Origin: Hamadaea flava
Lineage (GTDB): Bacteria; Actinomycetota; Actinomycetes; Mycobacteriales; Micromonosporaceae
Direction: 5' to 3'
NCBI RefSeq assembly: GCF_024172085.1
Contig: NZ_JAMZDZ010000001.1
Span: forward strand, 4,402,001 to 4,466,000
DNA length: 64,000 nucleotides
This document shows positions 15,830-25,649 of this stretch, in pieces. Position 1 is the stretch's first letter; every line of letters begins with the position of its first letter. The notes below the pieces were generated by a model that saw nothing but the letters and a program-made list of their open reading frames with translations, did no database searches and was not told the DNA's origin. Made by a program: the position numbers and the translations under genes.

Positions 15830-16218
15830 TGGTATTCCTCCTCAACGGCGGCGCTCTCGGCGATGCCGGCGTCGTCACGGTCGGTGTCCCGCGCGTTCTC
15901 CCGGCGGAATGTCTCGTAGATCTGGGTCAGGGACTGCTTCTGCGCCAGGGTCAACTCGGGATCGGCCGAGATGGCCGCGACGACGCCGTGCGTGTCGTCC
16001 TTCCCGAGCAGTCCCGCCCGCAGGTACATCGCCGGAGTCGAGACACGCAGCGCGCCCGCGATGGAAGCGAGCACCTCCGCGCTCGGCTTACGCAACCCCC
16101 GCTCGATCTGGCTGATGTACGCGTTGCTGACACCGGCCTGCTCGGCGAGCTGCCGGAGCGAGATCTTGGCGTTCTCGCGCAGGTCCTTGATGAAGGAGCC
16201 GATGTCGGGCGTGTGCAC
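15826..16218 (-). CDS. XRE-family transcriptional regulator
   Basis: 130 aa with a helix-turn-helix at residues 8-62: IKDLRENAKISLRQLAEQAG, VSNAYISQIERGLRKPS. The C-terminal half is a helical segment (LTLAQKQSLTQIYETF) and an acidic tail. First gene of the operon XRE - HBHA-like - DUF2516 - hydrolase. A perfect 7-bp palindrome 42 bp upstream (16260-16277) suggests autoregulation. The same gene trio is common in actinobacteria. Confidence 0.9.
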   Translation of the reverse strand: MHTPDIGSFIKDLRENAKISLRQLAEQAGVSNAYISQIERGLRKPSAEVLASIAGALRVSTPAMYLRAGLLGKDDTHGVVAAISADPELTLAQKQSLTQIYETFRRENARDTDRDDAGIAESAAVEEEYQ

Positions 16219-16259
16219 TCACCCAAGGTATGCCAGGGTGTTAACTCCTGCAAGCAGAA

Positions 16260-16277
16260 TGCTAACAAGAGTTAGCA
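16260..16277 (-). promoter_or_regulatory. Palindromic operator candidate for the XRE operon
   Basis: TGCTAAC-AAGA-GTTAGCA, a perfect 7-bp inverted repeat 42 bp before the XRE start codon, with a related half-site GTTAACT at 16240. It lies between the asparaginase stop and the regulator. Spacing and symmetry suit an XRE dimer. Confidence 0.6.
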
Positions 16278-16280
16278 GAG

Positions 16281-17240
16281 TCACCAGGTGGCCCGAACCG
16301 CCCCCACCGGCTCTCCCCCACCGAGCAGCTGAAACTCGGTCAGCTCAGAGAGTACGGGCGCTTCGACGCCCAAGCGGCGCAACGCGCTCACCACGATCGG
16401 CATGCGCGCCCGCATCCCACCGTCGTCGATCTTCACCGCGACCGCGCCGACCCCGGGGACGGCCAGCGCGTGCACGCCCTCGGCTCCGCCCTTCGACAGC
16501 AACCCCGGTACGCCCTTCATCAAGCGGTCGTCGTCCTGCCCGGTGCCGCTCACCAGTTCCGGGTACGCCCGCATCGCGTCGGCCACCGACCGCTCCGCCG
16601 AGCCCACCGGCGCCTCCACCAGCGCGAGGAACGCCCGCGCGAGCCCGGTCAGCGAGATCGCGAGCACCGGCGCGCCGCAGCCGTCGACCCCGGTCGCGGC
16701 CACCGGCTCGCCCGCGAACGACTCGACCGCGTCCCGCAGCCGCTCCTGCAACGGGTGCTCGGGATCGAGGTACCCCTCGGTCGCCCAGCCCGCCGCGAGG
16801 CAGGTGAGCAGCATCCCCGTGTGCTTGCCCGAACAGTTCATGTAGACGCGCTCGGCCCGGCCGCCCGCGCGCAGCACCTCGGCCCGCGCGGCCTCGTCCA
16901 GGGGAAGATCCGGCGGGCAGCGCAGCGCCGACTCGTCGACCCCGGCGGAGCGCAGCAGTGCGCGTACCCGTGAGATGTGAAAGTCCTGGCCGAAGTGACT
17001 CGCGGCGGCGAGAGCGAGATCAGCCGGGTCGGTGAGCCGCAGCCCCGCGCGGAGCATGCCCACCGCCTGCATGGGCTTGTTCGACGAGCGCGGGAAGATC
17101 GGCGCCTCGACGTCGCCCGCGGACGCGACCCGCGTGCCCGTGGCGTCGAGGACGACCACCGAACCACGGTGCAGCCCCTCGACGAACCCCGACCGGACGA
17201 CTTCGGCGAGCAGCTCGCCACCCTGATAGGTCTTGCCCAT
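16281..17240 (-). CDS. Asparaginase (type II-like, AnsA/thermolabile family)
   Basis: 319 aa from the ATG at 17240 (MGKTYQGGELL). Typical segments of the bacterial asparaginase II family: VDGCGAPVLAISL, SGKHTGML, GKGGAEGV-type (LSKGGAEGVH) and KIDDGG. It would hydrolyse L-asparagine to aspartate and ammonia; cytosolic, no signal peptide. The longer frame to 17618 is antisense to the nitroreductase gene. The two divergent start codons are only 18 nt apart. Confidence 0.88.
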   Translation of the reverse strand: MGKTYQGGELLAEVVRSGFVEGLHRGSVVVLDATGTRVASAGDVEAPIFPRSSNKPMQAVGMLRAGLRLTDPADLALAAASHFGQDFHISRVRALLRSAGVDESALRCPPDLPLDEAARAEVLRAGGRAERVYMNCSGKHTGMLLTCLAAGWATEGYLDPEHPLQERLRDAVESFAGEPVAATGVDGCGAPVLAISLTGLARAFLALVEAPVGSAERSVADAMRAYPELVSGTGQDDDRLMKGVPGLLSKGGAEGVHALAVPGVGAVAVKIDDGGMRARMPIVVSALRRLGVEAPVLSELTEFQLLGGGEPVGAVRATW

Positions 17241-17258
17241 ACTGGCAGGGTAGAGGGC

Positions 17259-17870
17259 ATGGAATTCCGCGATGTCGTCGCCCGGCGGCGAATGGTGCGC
17301 AACTACGACCCCGATCGCCCGGTGCCACCGGAGATCGTCGATGAACTCCTTCAGCACGCGATCCACGCCCCGAGCGCGGGCTTCTCGCAAGGCTGGGCGT
17401 TCCTCGTCCTCGACACCCCGGCCTCGGTGGCCGAGTTCTGGGCCGCGACCACGCCGCCGGCCGCTGGACCACCGGACAACTGGCTGCGCGGCATGCGGTC
17501 GGCGCCGGTGATCATCGTGCCGCTGTCCTGCAAAGACGCTTACCTGGACCGGTACGCCGAGCCGGACAAGGGCTGGACCGATCGCGACGAGTCCCGCTGG
17601 CCGGTCCCCTACTGGCACATCGACGCCGGGATGGCCTCACTGATGATGCTGCTCACCGCGGTCGACAATGGACTCGGCGCGTGCTTCTTCGGCATCCCAC
17701 CCGCCCGGGTCGACGCGTTCCGGGCCGCGTTCGACGTGCCCGGCTCGTACACGCCGATCGGGGCGATCACCGTGGGCTACCGCGCACCGGACCGGCGCTC
17801 GCCTTCGCTCCGCCGCGGCCGCCGCGGCGTCGACGAGGTCGTCCACCGCACCCGCTTCACCCCGCGCTAG
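17259..17870 (+). CDS. Nitroreductase family protein
   Basis: 203 aa. FRDVVARRRMVRNYDPDRPVP is the N-terminal FMN-phosphate-binding segment; HAPSAGFSQGWAFLV and DNGLGACFFGIP are the other family signatures. Such enzymes reduce nitro-compounds, quinones or flavins with NAD(P)H; substrate unknown. Start at the ATG at 17259 with AGAGGG close by. The frame is open further upstream but overlaps the asparaginase gene. Divergent neighbour is asparaginase. A repeat of family 1 follows the stop. Confidence 0.88.
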   Translation: MEFRDVVARRRMVRNYDPDRPVPPEIVDELLQHAIHAPSAGFSQGWAFLVLDTPASVAEFWAATTPPAAGPPDNWLRGMRSAPVIIVPLSCKDAYLDRYAEPDKGWTDRDESRWPVPYWHIDAGMASLMMLLTAVDNGLGACFFGIPPARVDAFRAAFDVPGSYTPIGAITVGYRAPDRRSPSLRRGRRGVDEVVHRTRFTPR

Positions 17871-17890
17871 CGCCTTCCCCCCTTTTGAGG

Positions 17891-17950
17891 GCGCGATCAT
17901 GAACTTTCGGTCGTGATCGACCGGCGTGTCGTGTCCGCGCGACCCTGATC
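17891..17950 (+). repeat. Dispersed 60-bp repeat family 1, copy B
   Basis: GCGCGATCATGAACTTTCGG, TCGTGATCGACCGGCGTGTC, GTGTCCGCGCGACCCTGATC. The most complete copy; 20 bp after the nitroreductase stop. Confidence 0.85.
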
Positions 17951-18042
17951 ATTCCCGCAGGCAGGTGATCAACAAGCGATGCGGACCGCACCGGGCCGGA
18001 GGGGGCGCGGGACGGCGAAGGGGGCGCGTGGGCAGCGCGAGG

Positions 18043-18951
18043 TCAGTGAGGGGTGATGCCCCAGGAGGCGGTCCACGGCTCGCCGGGCTTGAGCACGATC
18101 AGGTCCCGGCCCGAGCGCAGCGCGTCCGGCGGGCAGGTCATCGGCTCGACGGCGATCGACCGGCGGCGGCGCGGCTGGGCGGCGCTGTCCGCGGTGTACA
18201 GCTGCCACCAGCCGAACGAGGCATCAGCCCAGACGCTGGTCAGCGGCGCGTCGGGGCCGCCGAGCACAACCGCGTGCCGCCCGTCCTCGCCCCGGATGAC
18301 GTCGCCGAACGCGGTGTCGAGGCGACCGGATCCGATCCGCTTGGCGGTCGTGTAGTCCCACTCCGAGCCGGCCACCTTGGCCGCGCCGATCGGCAGGCTG
18401 CGGCCGTCGACCAGCAGCCGGGACCGCGCGGGCACGGTCAGCCAGGTGTCCTCGACACTCCCGGCCGGCATCAGATACGGGTGGGTGCCCAGGCCGAACG
18501 GTGCCGGCTCCGCGGCGGTGTCGGTCGCGCCGTGCGTCACCGTCAGTCCGTCGCCGGCCAGCTCATAGCGGGTGGTCAAGCTCAAACTCCACGGGTACGC
18601 CGGACGCGCGGCCAGTTCGAGACCGAGCGTGACGTGCGACGGGCCCTGGTCGAGCAGCCGCCACGGCAGCCACCGGACGAGGCCGTGGATCGCGCTGTGC
18701 GTGGTGGGCTCCGACAGCGGCAGCTGGTAGGTGTTGCCGCCGAAGGCGTACTGGCCGTCCCGCAGCCGGTTGGGCCAGGGCGCGAGGACCTGGCCCGCAC
18801 CCGCGGGGCTGATCTCGTCCTCGGCGTACCCGTCGAGGACTTCCCGGTCACCGGCCCGATAGGTACGCAGTCCCCCGCCGATCTCCACGACCGTGGCGGT
18901 CTGGTCGGCGTGACTGATCGTCCATTGTGTGCCCGACGGCGCTTGTGGCAT
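18043..18951 (-). CDS. Aldose 1-epimerase family protein
   Basis: 302 aa, galactose-mutarotase fold. PWPNRLRDG, THSAIHGLVRW (catalytic-type His) and LGTHPYL (second His) are visible, with the C-terminal VEPMTCPPDAL segment typical of actinobacterial members; the last gives the general acid/base region. Interconverts alpha and beta anomers of hexoses or a related sugar. Lies 9 bp after the MFS gene on the same strand, so it is probably the last gene of pdxH - MFS - epimerase. Confidence 0.88.
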   Translation of the reverse strand: MPQAPSGTQWTISHADQTATVVEIGGGLRTYRAGDREVLDGYAEDEISPAGAGQVLAPWPNRLRDGQYAFGGNTYQLPLSEPTTHSAIHGLVRWLPWRLLDQGPSHVTLGLELAARPAYPWSLSLTTRYELAGDGLTVTHGATDTAAEPAPFGLGTHPYLMPAGSVEDTWLTVPARSRLLVDGRSLPIGAAKVAGSEWDYTTAKRIGSGRLDTAFGDVIRGEDGRHAVVLGGPDAPLTSVWADASFGWWQLYTADSAAQPRRRRSIAVEPMTCPPDALRSGRDLIVLKPGEPWTASWGITPH

Positions 18952-18960
18952 GGGCGAACC

Positions 18961-20220
18961 TTAACCGACCGTTCGCGGCTTCGTATACCGGACCAACGAA
19001 GGGACGACCACGGCGAGCGTGACAACAAGCAGCACACACGCGACACCGCCACCGACCCAGGCGCCCGTGACGCCGAAGGCGGCCGCGGTCGCGCCGGCGC
19101 GAAGGTCGCCGAGGCGGGGTCCGCCGACGACGACCGCTGTGCGTACGCCCTGCACCCGGCCGCGCAGCTCGTCGGGGCAGGCCTCCAGCATGATGATGTT
19201 GCGGTAGACCGAGCTGACCAGGTCGAACACCCCGCCGACGGCGAGCAGCAGCACGACCAGCCAGAGTTGGTGGACGAACCCGGCTGCGGCGACCGCCGCA
19301 CCCCAGCCGACCACCGCAGCGAGCAGGGCCAGCCCCTGACGGCGTACGCGGGAGATCCAGCCCGAGGTGAGCCCGGCGGCCACGGTGCCGATCGCGATGG
19401 CCGCGTAGAGCCAGCCGACCGCGGCCCCGTCGCCGCCGAACCGCTCCGCCCCGAGCTGCGGGAACAGTGCTCTCGGCAGGGCGATCACCATCGCGACGAG
19501 GTCGACGGCGAACGACGCGAGCAGGATCGGCGTACGCAGCAGGAAGCCGAACCCGTCCACGATGCTCCGCCAGCCCGCCGGGGCGGCCGAATCGTGGGCG
19601 GGCAACTGCGGCAGCCGATAGGTGGCCCAGAGGCTGGCCGTGAAGAGCAGCGCGTCGAAGAGGTACGCGACGGTCAGCCCACCTCGACCGGGCGCGAACG
19701 CGAGCAGCATGCCGGCCGCGAGCGGGCCGAACACGATCATCGCGTTCATCATCGTGAAGTTGAGCGTGGTGGCCGAGGCCAGATCCGCCTCGCCGACCAG
19801 CCGGGGCAGGATCGACTGCCGGGTCGGCGTCGACACCGCGAATCCCGTGGTCTGCACGAACAGCGCGATCAGCAGCAGCACCGGATTGACCAGGCCGGTC
19901 ACCGTCGCGACGAACAGGAACAGGGTCGCCAGCCAGACGATGACCGACGAGGTCAGCAGCAGCCGACGGCGGTCCATCGCGTCGGCGTACGCCCCGCCCC
20001 AGATCGAGAAGACGAGCATGGGCACGAAGCCGGCCAGTCCCAGAAGACCGACCCACAGCGAGGACTTCGTCAGGGCGTACATCTGCACCGGCACGGCGAC
20101 CGCCGTGAACTGGGCGCCGAAGAAGCCGAAGGCGTTGCCCACGAAGACACGGCGGTACGTCGTGTGCCGCAGCGGTGTCAGGTCGATGAGGAACCGGCGG
20201 GCGAGGGGGGTCGCCGTCAC
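18961..20220 (-). CDS. MFS transporter
   Basis: About 419 aa with 12 hydrophobic segments starting after [21 protein letters not shown]. The loop between segments 2 and 3 has the MFS pattern [14 protein letters not shown]. Related to the enterobactin-exporter-like MFS group; substrate unknown. I choose the GTG at 20220, whose GTGA overlaps the pdxH stop; a longer start at 20244 is possible. Co-transcribed with pdxH and the epimerase. Confidence 0.85.
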   Translation of the reverse strand: MTATPLARRFLIDLTPLRHTTYRRVFVGNAFGFFGAQFTAVAVPVQMYALTKSSLWVGLLGLAGFVPMLVFSIWGGAYADAMDRRRLLLTSSVIVWLATLFLFVATVTGLVNPVLLLIALFVQTTGFAVSTPTRQSILPRLVGEADLASATTLNFTMMNAMIVFGPLAAGMLLAFAPGRGGLTVAYLFDALLFTASLWATYRLPQLPAHDSAAPAGWRSIVDGFGFLLRTPILLASFAVDLVAMVIALPRALFPQLGAERFGGDGAAVGWLYAAIAIGTVAAGLTSGWISRVRRQGLALLAAVVGWGAAVAAAGFVHQLWLVVLLLAVGGVFDLVSSVYRNIIMLEACPDELRGRVQGVRTAVVVGGPRLGDLRAGATAAAFGVTGAWVGGGVACVLLVVTLAVVVPSLVRYTKPRTVG

Positions 20221-20885
20221 GGAGCCAAGCGTTCCACGATCCACTCGTCGTGATCAAGAGTCGTCCCGGTCACCAGGCGCCGGAAGCGGAGCCGGTCGTG
20301 GAGGCGGGACGGCCGGCCCTGCCAGAACTCCACAGTGTCGGGGGCGACGCGGTAGCCGCCCCAGTGCGGCGGGGGTGGCACTTCGCCGGCGAAGCGTTCC
20401 GCGTACGCCTCCCACGCGTCCTCCAGCGGCTCGCGCCCGTCGATCACCGAGGACTGCGGGCTGGCCCAGGCCCCGAGCTGCGACCCGCGCGGTCGCTCGG
20501 CGAAGTACGCCTCGGTCTCCGCCCGCGGCACCCGGACCGCCCGGCCGGTGACGATCACCTGCCGCTGCATGGCGTGCCACGGGAACAGCAGGCTCGCGTA
20601 CGGGTTGGCGTCGAGTTCGCCGCCCTTGCGAGACGTGTAGTTGGTGAAGAACGAGAACCCGCCCTCGTCGTACGCCTTGAGCAGCACCGTCCGCGCGCTG
20701 GGCCGGCCCTCCGGGGAGGCGGTCGCGACGATCATGGCGTTCGGCTCCGGCAGCCCGGCGTCGACGGCGTCGGCGAGCCACGCGGCGAACTGTTCGTGCC
20801 AGCTTGCGGCGAGGTCCGTCTCGACGAGGGTGTCGAGCCGGTAGTCGTTGCGCATGTGCGGGAGGTCGGGTGTGTTCGTGGTCAC
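20217..20885 (-). CDS. pdxH: Pyridoxamine 5'-phosphate oxidase
   Basis: Oxidises pyridoxine or pyridoxamine 5'-phosphate to PLP using FMN. Family motifs: [24 protein letters not shown] (FMN binding), SPQSSVI, and the C-terminal [13 protein letters not shown] ... LRFRR signature. The frame is open to 21059 but conserved sequence starts at [13 protein letters not shown] place the start at the GTG at 20885 ([15 protein letters not shown]), the ATG at 20855 being the alternative. First gene of the pdxH - MFS - epimerase set, divergent from citrate synthase. Confidence 0.92.
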   Translation of the reverse strand: MTTNTPDLPHMRNDYRLDTLVETDLAASWHEQFAAWLADAVDAGLPEPNAMIVATASPEGRPSARTVLLKAYDEGGFSFFTNYTSRKGGELDANPYASLLFPWHAMQRQVIVTGRAVRVPRAETEAYFAERPRGSQLGAWASPQSSVIDGREPLEDAWEAYAERFAGEVPPPPHWGGYRVAPDTVEFWQGRPSRLHDRLRFRRLVTGTTLDHDEWIVERLAP

Positions 20886-21055
20886 GATCACATACTCATA
20901 CACCGTCGAGGCTTTGCTCGAAGATGTGTCGTCACCAGCGGTTCCGAACGGAGTTTCGCAGCGAAACCGGGCGCAAAGCGGGAGAATGTCGCTTGTCGGA
21001 GGCCCGCGAGGCTCGCCTCGATGCCCATCGTGGGGGCAAGATGTGCGCTGAACGA

Positions 21056-21167
21056 CCACTCAGCGTCCACGCCGGTGGACGTTGACAGCCACTCAGCGTC
21101 CGCAGCCGTGGACGTTGACAGCCACTCAGCGTCCGCAGCCGTGGACGTTGACAGCCACTCAGCATCC
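21056..21167 (+). repeat. 33-bp tandem repeat in the pdxH-citA divergent region
   Basis: Three full units (21056-21088, 21089-21121, 21122-21154) and a 13-bp partial. Each unit carries GTGGACG, TTGACA and CCACTCAGCGTCC; units 2 and 3 are identical and unit 1 differs at three bases. TTGACA recurs every 33 bp (21082, 21115, 21148). The intergenic stretch 20886-21233 (348 bp) has no other feature that I can support. Confidence 0.9.
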
Positions 21168-21233
21168 CCCGCCTGCGGGTCGTACGCGCGAAGCAGCCGG
21201 GTTCCACGGAGCGTCCCATAGGGAGAGAGCGGA

Positions 21234-22337
21234 ATGTCCGAGTTCAAGCCGGGGCTGGAGGGCGTCGTAGCCTTCGAGACCGAGATCGCCGAGCCCGACA
21301 AAGAGGGCGGCTCGCTGCGCTATCGCGGGGTCGACATCGAAGACCTGATCGGCCACGTGTCCTTCGGAAACGTCTGGGCGCTGCTGGTCGACGGCAAATT
21401 CGGCCCTGGCCTGCCCCCGGCCGAGCCGTTCCCGGTCCCGGTGCACTCCGGTGACATCCGGGTCGACGTGCAGTCCGCCGTCGCCATGCTCGCGCCGTAC
21501 TGGGGTCTCGGCCAGCTCCTCGACATCGCCGACGAGCAGGCCCGTGAGGACCTCGCCCGCGTATCGGTGACCGCGCTGAGCTTCGTCGCGCAGTCCGCCC
21601 GGGGCCTCGGCCTGCCGGCCGTCCCGCAGCGCGAGATCGACAAGGCGGCCACCATCGTCGAGCGCTTCATGAAGCGCTGGCGGGGCGAGCCCGACCCGCG
21701 GCACGTCAAGGCGGTCGACGCGTACTTCATCTCGGCGGCCGAGCACGGCCTGAACGCCTCCACCTTCACCGCCCGGATCGTCGCCTCCACCGGTGCCGAC
21801 GCCGCTGCCTGCATCTCCTCCGGGATCGGCGCCCTGTCCGGCCCGCTGCACGGTGGCGCGCCCAGCCGCGTACTGCACATGATCGAGGGCGTCGAGCGCT
21901 CCGGGAACGCCGAGGAGTACGTCAAGGGCGTCCTCGACCGGGGCGAGCGCCTGATGGGCTTCGGCCACCGCGTCTACCGGGCCGAGGACCCGCGCGCCCG
22001 CGTCCTGCGGCGTACGGCGAAGGAACTCGGCGCGCCGCGCTACGAGGTCGCCGAGGCGCTGGAGAAGGCCGCTCTCGCCGAGCTGCGCGCCCGCAAGCCC
22101 GACCGCGTCCTCGAGACCAACGTCGAGTTCTGGTCGGCTGTCGTCCTCGACTTCGCCGAGGTCCCGTCGCACATGTTCACCTCGATGTTCACCTGCGCCC
22201 GGGTGGCCGGCTGGTCGGCGCACATCCTCGAGCAGAAGAAGCTCAACCGGCTCGTCCGTCCCTCGGCCAAGTACATCGGCCCGGGTACGCGCAAGCCGCA
22301 GGACGTCGAGGGCTGGGACGCCATCGCGCACGGCTGA
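21234..22337 (+). CDS. citA: Citrate synthase 2
   Basis: 367 aa, type II-like short citrate synthase as found in actinobacteria (citrate synthase 2). Condenses acetyl-CoA and oxaloacetate. Visible: SAAEHGLNASTF (first catalytic His), GPLHGGAPSRV (second His), MGFGHRVYRAEDPRA and the C-terminal VEFWSAVVLDF region with the catalytic Asp area. GAGAGAGCGG precedes the ATG. Divergent from pdxH, across a region of tandem repeats; a strong hairpin follows. Confidence 0.92.
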   Translation: MSEFKPGLEGVVAFETEIAEPDKEGGSLRYRGVDIEDLIGHVSFGNVWALLVDGKFGPGLPPAEPFPVPVHSGDIRVDVQSAVAMLAPYWGLGQLLDIADEQAREDLARVSVTALSFVAQSARGLGLPAVPQREIDKAATIVERFMKRWRGEPDPRHVKAVDAYFISAAEHGLNASTFTARIVASTGADAAACISSGIGALSGPLHGGAPSRVLHMIEGVERSGNAEEYVKGVLDRGERLMGFGHRVYRAEDPRARVLRRTAKELGAPRYEVAEALEKAALAELRARKPDRVLETNVEFWSAVVLDFAEVPSHMFTSMFTCARVAGWSAHILEQKKLNRLVRPSAKYIGPGTRKPQDVEGWDAIAHG

Positions 22338-22385
22338 GCGACCGCCTGCGCACCACCCGCACAACCAGCCTGATCAGGCACTTGA

Positions 22386-23642
<1,257 letters not shown>

Positions 23643-23657
23643 TCCACGCACGAAGAT

Positions 23658-23797
23658 CGGCGGCAGCCGACGATCAACGCGGAAACGCGTCTTTGATCGT
23701 CGGCTGCCGCCGTTCTTGGCCGTCGCGACCTCCATGAACGGCGGCAACCGGCGATCTTGGCGGCCAGACCCACTGATCGGCGGCAGCCGACGATCAT
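23658..23797. repeat. Hairpin repeat family 3 after serC
   Basis: A 20-bp perfect stem, CGGCGGCAGCCGACGATCAA (23658-23677) with its complement (23693-23712), 15-nt loop. The same arm returns at 23774-23797 and, degenerate, near 23739. It fills the gap between the convergent serC and DUF3533-like genes, and may end transcription from both. Confidence 0.85.
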
Positions 23798-23807
23798 GCG
23801 GGCGGGG

Positions 23808-24761
23808 TCAGGCCGCCACGGGCTCGCGGACGGGTTCCGCCACCGGCTGCACGGCCGGCCGCGTGGACCTGCCCACTGCGATCAGGGCCAGACCGCCGAC
23901 GGCATAGGCGATCAATACCCACATCGAGTACGCGCTGCCGGCGCCGTCGAAGAACGCGACACTGCGCAGTAGCGTCGCCCCGGCTCCGGCCGGAAGATGC
24001 TGCCCCACGTCACCCCAGGGCTGCGGCAGGAGTTCCGGCGCCCCGGCGACCCCGGACAACGGGTTGCCGACCAGGAACACTGTCAGCGCGCCGAGCCCGA
24101 TGCCGGGCGGTCCGAAGACGCTGCCAAGCCCGGCCACCAGGGCTGAGGCCGCCAGCCCCACGAGTCCGACCGCGGCCGCGTCGGCCCAGTAGTTCCCCGT
24201 GATCACCCCGAGCCACTCGCGCAACACGACCGACCCGATCAGGCCGCTGCCTACGGCGTACCCGAGGGAACCCAGAAGGCGGGCCCACTTCAGCGGAACC
24301 AGGACGACCAGCAGGATGCCCGCGAGCATGCCGGTGAGCAGCAGGGGCAGGAAGCCGGCCGTGAAGCCGGCACCGCGCGGATCGTCGGCCGGGAGCGGGA
24401 CCACCGCGACCACCTTGGCGTTGTTCTCGGCGGCGGCCGCGCTGAGCAGCGTGGCGACCACGGGGCTCGCGGCGGGCGCGGTGTGGACCTCGACGCCGGA
24501 CGCCGTCACCACGAACGCGCCGTAGACCTCGCGATCGCGGATGAGCTGGTCGGCGGCGGTGGCGTCGGCCGCCTGCGTGATCGTGAACGCACCCTCCTCC
24601 GCCTGCAACTTCGCGGTGATCGCGCTGGTCGCGGGGCCCGGCCCGGCGACGGCGATCGGCAGGTCCCGCGGGGCCATGTTGGCGGCGGGACCGACGAAGA
24701 GCGGGATGAGCAGTGCCTGCGCCACGATGACGACGGCCGCGAGGAGTGCGGCTCGTTTCAT
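23808..24761 (-). CDS. Membrane protein of the YhgE/Pip / DUF3533-like type
   Basis: 317 aa. One N-terminal membrane segment (LLAAVVIVAQALLIPLFVG), an extracytoplasmic domain to about residue 135, then five or six hydrophobic segments, the layout of YhgE/Pip and ABC-2-like permease proteins. Role unknown, often linked to export or stress. The start at 24761 is preceded by GGAGGA. Divergent from the TetR gene, with two TetR-type palindromes between them, so it is very likely its target. Confidence 0.75.
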   Translation of the reverse strand: MKRAALLAAVVIVAQALLIPLFVGPAANMAPRDLPIAVAGPGPATSAITAKLQAEEGAFTITQAADATAADQLIRDREVYGAFVVTASGVEVHTAPAASPVVATLLSAAAAENNAKVVAVVPLPADDPRGAGFTAGFLPLLLTGMLAGILLVVLVPLKWARLLGSLGYAVGSGLIGSVVLREWLGVITGNYWADAAAVGLVGLAASALVAGLGSVFGPPGIGLGALTVFLVGNPLSGVAGAPELLPQPWGDVGQHLPAGAGATLLRSVAFFDGAGSAYSMWVLIAYAVGGLALIAVGRSTRPAVQPVAEPVREPVAA

Positions 24762-24775
24762 GGCTCCTCCAATAA

Positions 24776-24847
24776 AACGAATGCTCGTTCTCTATTGCCC
24801 ACAGCATGCTTCCAGGCCCACGCCAGTGTCAAGAACGAACGTTCGTT
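24776..24847. promoter_or_regulatory. Two TetR-type operators between divergent genes
   Basis: AACGAACGTTCGTT at 24834-24847 is a perfect palindrome 15 bp before the tetR ATG. AACGAATGCTCGTT at 24776-24789 is an imperfect copy 14 bp before the membrane-protein start. Each would cover one promoter. Confidence 0.8.
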
Positions 24848-24861
24848 TTACGATGTGACCC

Positions 24862-25509
24862 ATGCCGCGCGTCTCCGACCAGCACCTCGCCGCCCGCCGC
24901 CAGCAGATCATCGACGCGGCGCGGGCCTGCTTCACGCGCAACGGCTTCCACGCCACGACCATGCAAGACGTGATCAAGGAAGCAGGACTGTCGGTCGGTG
25001 CGGTCTACCGGTACTTCAAGAGCAAAGAAGAACTGATCGCGGCCATCGTCGGCCAGGTCGTCGACGAGATCACCGGACGACTGCACCAGGTCACCAGCGC
25101 GCGCCCCCGGCTCCCGGTCGAAGACACCCTCGCCGCGGCGCTCACGGTCATGGAACCGGCCCTCGGCCCCGACGGCATGTTCCGGGTCGCGCTCCAGGTC
25201 TGGTCTGAGTCACTCACCAATCCGTCGCTGCGTGTCCTCGTGACCGACTTGTACGCACGACTGCGCGACGAATTCCGGGAGTACGCCTCCGAACTGCCGC
25301 TCCCCGAAGGCGTCACCGCCGACGAACTCTCCGGCGTGCTGCTGTCCCTGGCCCAGGGGTACGCCCTCCAGCGCGTCCTCACCGGCGGCCCCTCGCCGTC
25401 GGAGTACGTCGCCGGCATCGCCGGCCTAACCCGCCTCGCCCCTCCACCGCCCCCGCTTTCCCGCTTTCCGCCGCCGCTTTCCCGCTTTCCGCCGCCGCTT
25501 TCCGCGTGA
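24862..25509 (+). CDS. TetR-family transcriptional regulator
   Basis: 215 aa. Helix-turn-helix at residues 25-50: ACFTRNGFHATTMQDVIKEAG, LSVGAVYRYFKSKEEL. The ligand domain runs to about 190. The last 20 residues are three Pro-Pro-Pro-Leu-Ser-Arg-Phe-like units, encoded by a DNA repeat that belongs to the dispersed 60-bp family; the stop codon lies within that family's core. It would repress the divergent membrane protein and itself through the two AACGAA-type palindromes. Confidence 0.9.
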   Translation: MPRVSDQHLAARRQQIIDAARACFTRNGFHATTMQDVIKEAGLSVGAVYRYFKSKEELIAAIVGQVVDEITGRLHQVTSARPRLPVEDTLAAALTVMEPALGPDGMFRVALQVWSESLTNPSLRVLVTDLYARLRDEFREYASELPLPEGVTADELSGVLLSLAQGYALQRVLTGGPSPSEYVAGIAGLTRLAPPPPPLSRFPPPLSRFPPPLSA

Positions 25510-25566
25510 TCATGAACTAGCGGTCGTGATCGACCGGGTGGTTTCGCGTACCGGGCTCCCTGATCA
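25503..25566 (+). repeat. Dispersed 60-bp repeat family 1, copy C
   Basis: CGCGTGATCATGAACTAGCGG, then TCGTGATCGACCGG, more diverged to the right, ending CCCTGATCA. It overlaps the last codon and stop of tetR. Upstream, CCGCTTTCC units (25445-25505) correspond to the expanded left end seen at 10272. Confidence 0.8.
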
Positions 25567-25649
25567 ACTCCCTAACGGACTGATCAACGGGTGGACTGCG
25601 CTGACTGGCGGGCGGATCGGTGTCGTCGGCGTTCGCTACTCTGACCGCC

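Noticed and set aside
17926-20253. A 775-codon open frame on the plus strand
   Set aside because: It is antisense to the epimerase and MFS genes, is rich in Arg, Gly, Asp and Gln, and shows no motif. In DNA of this GC content long antisense frames are common. The same holds for 10251-11399 (-), 36346-37677 (-), 38282-39988 (-) and 40550-42022 (+).
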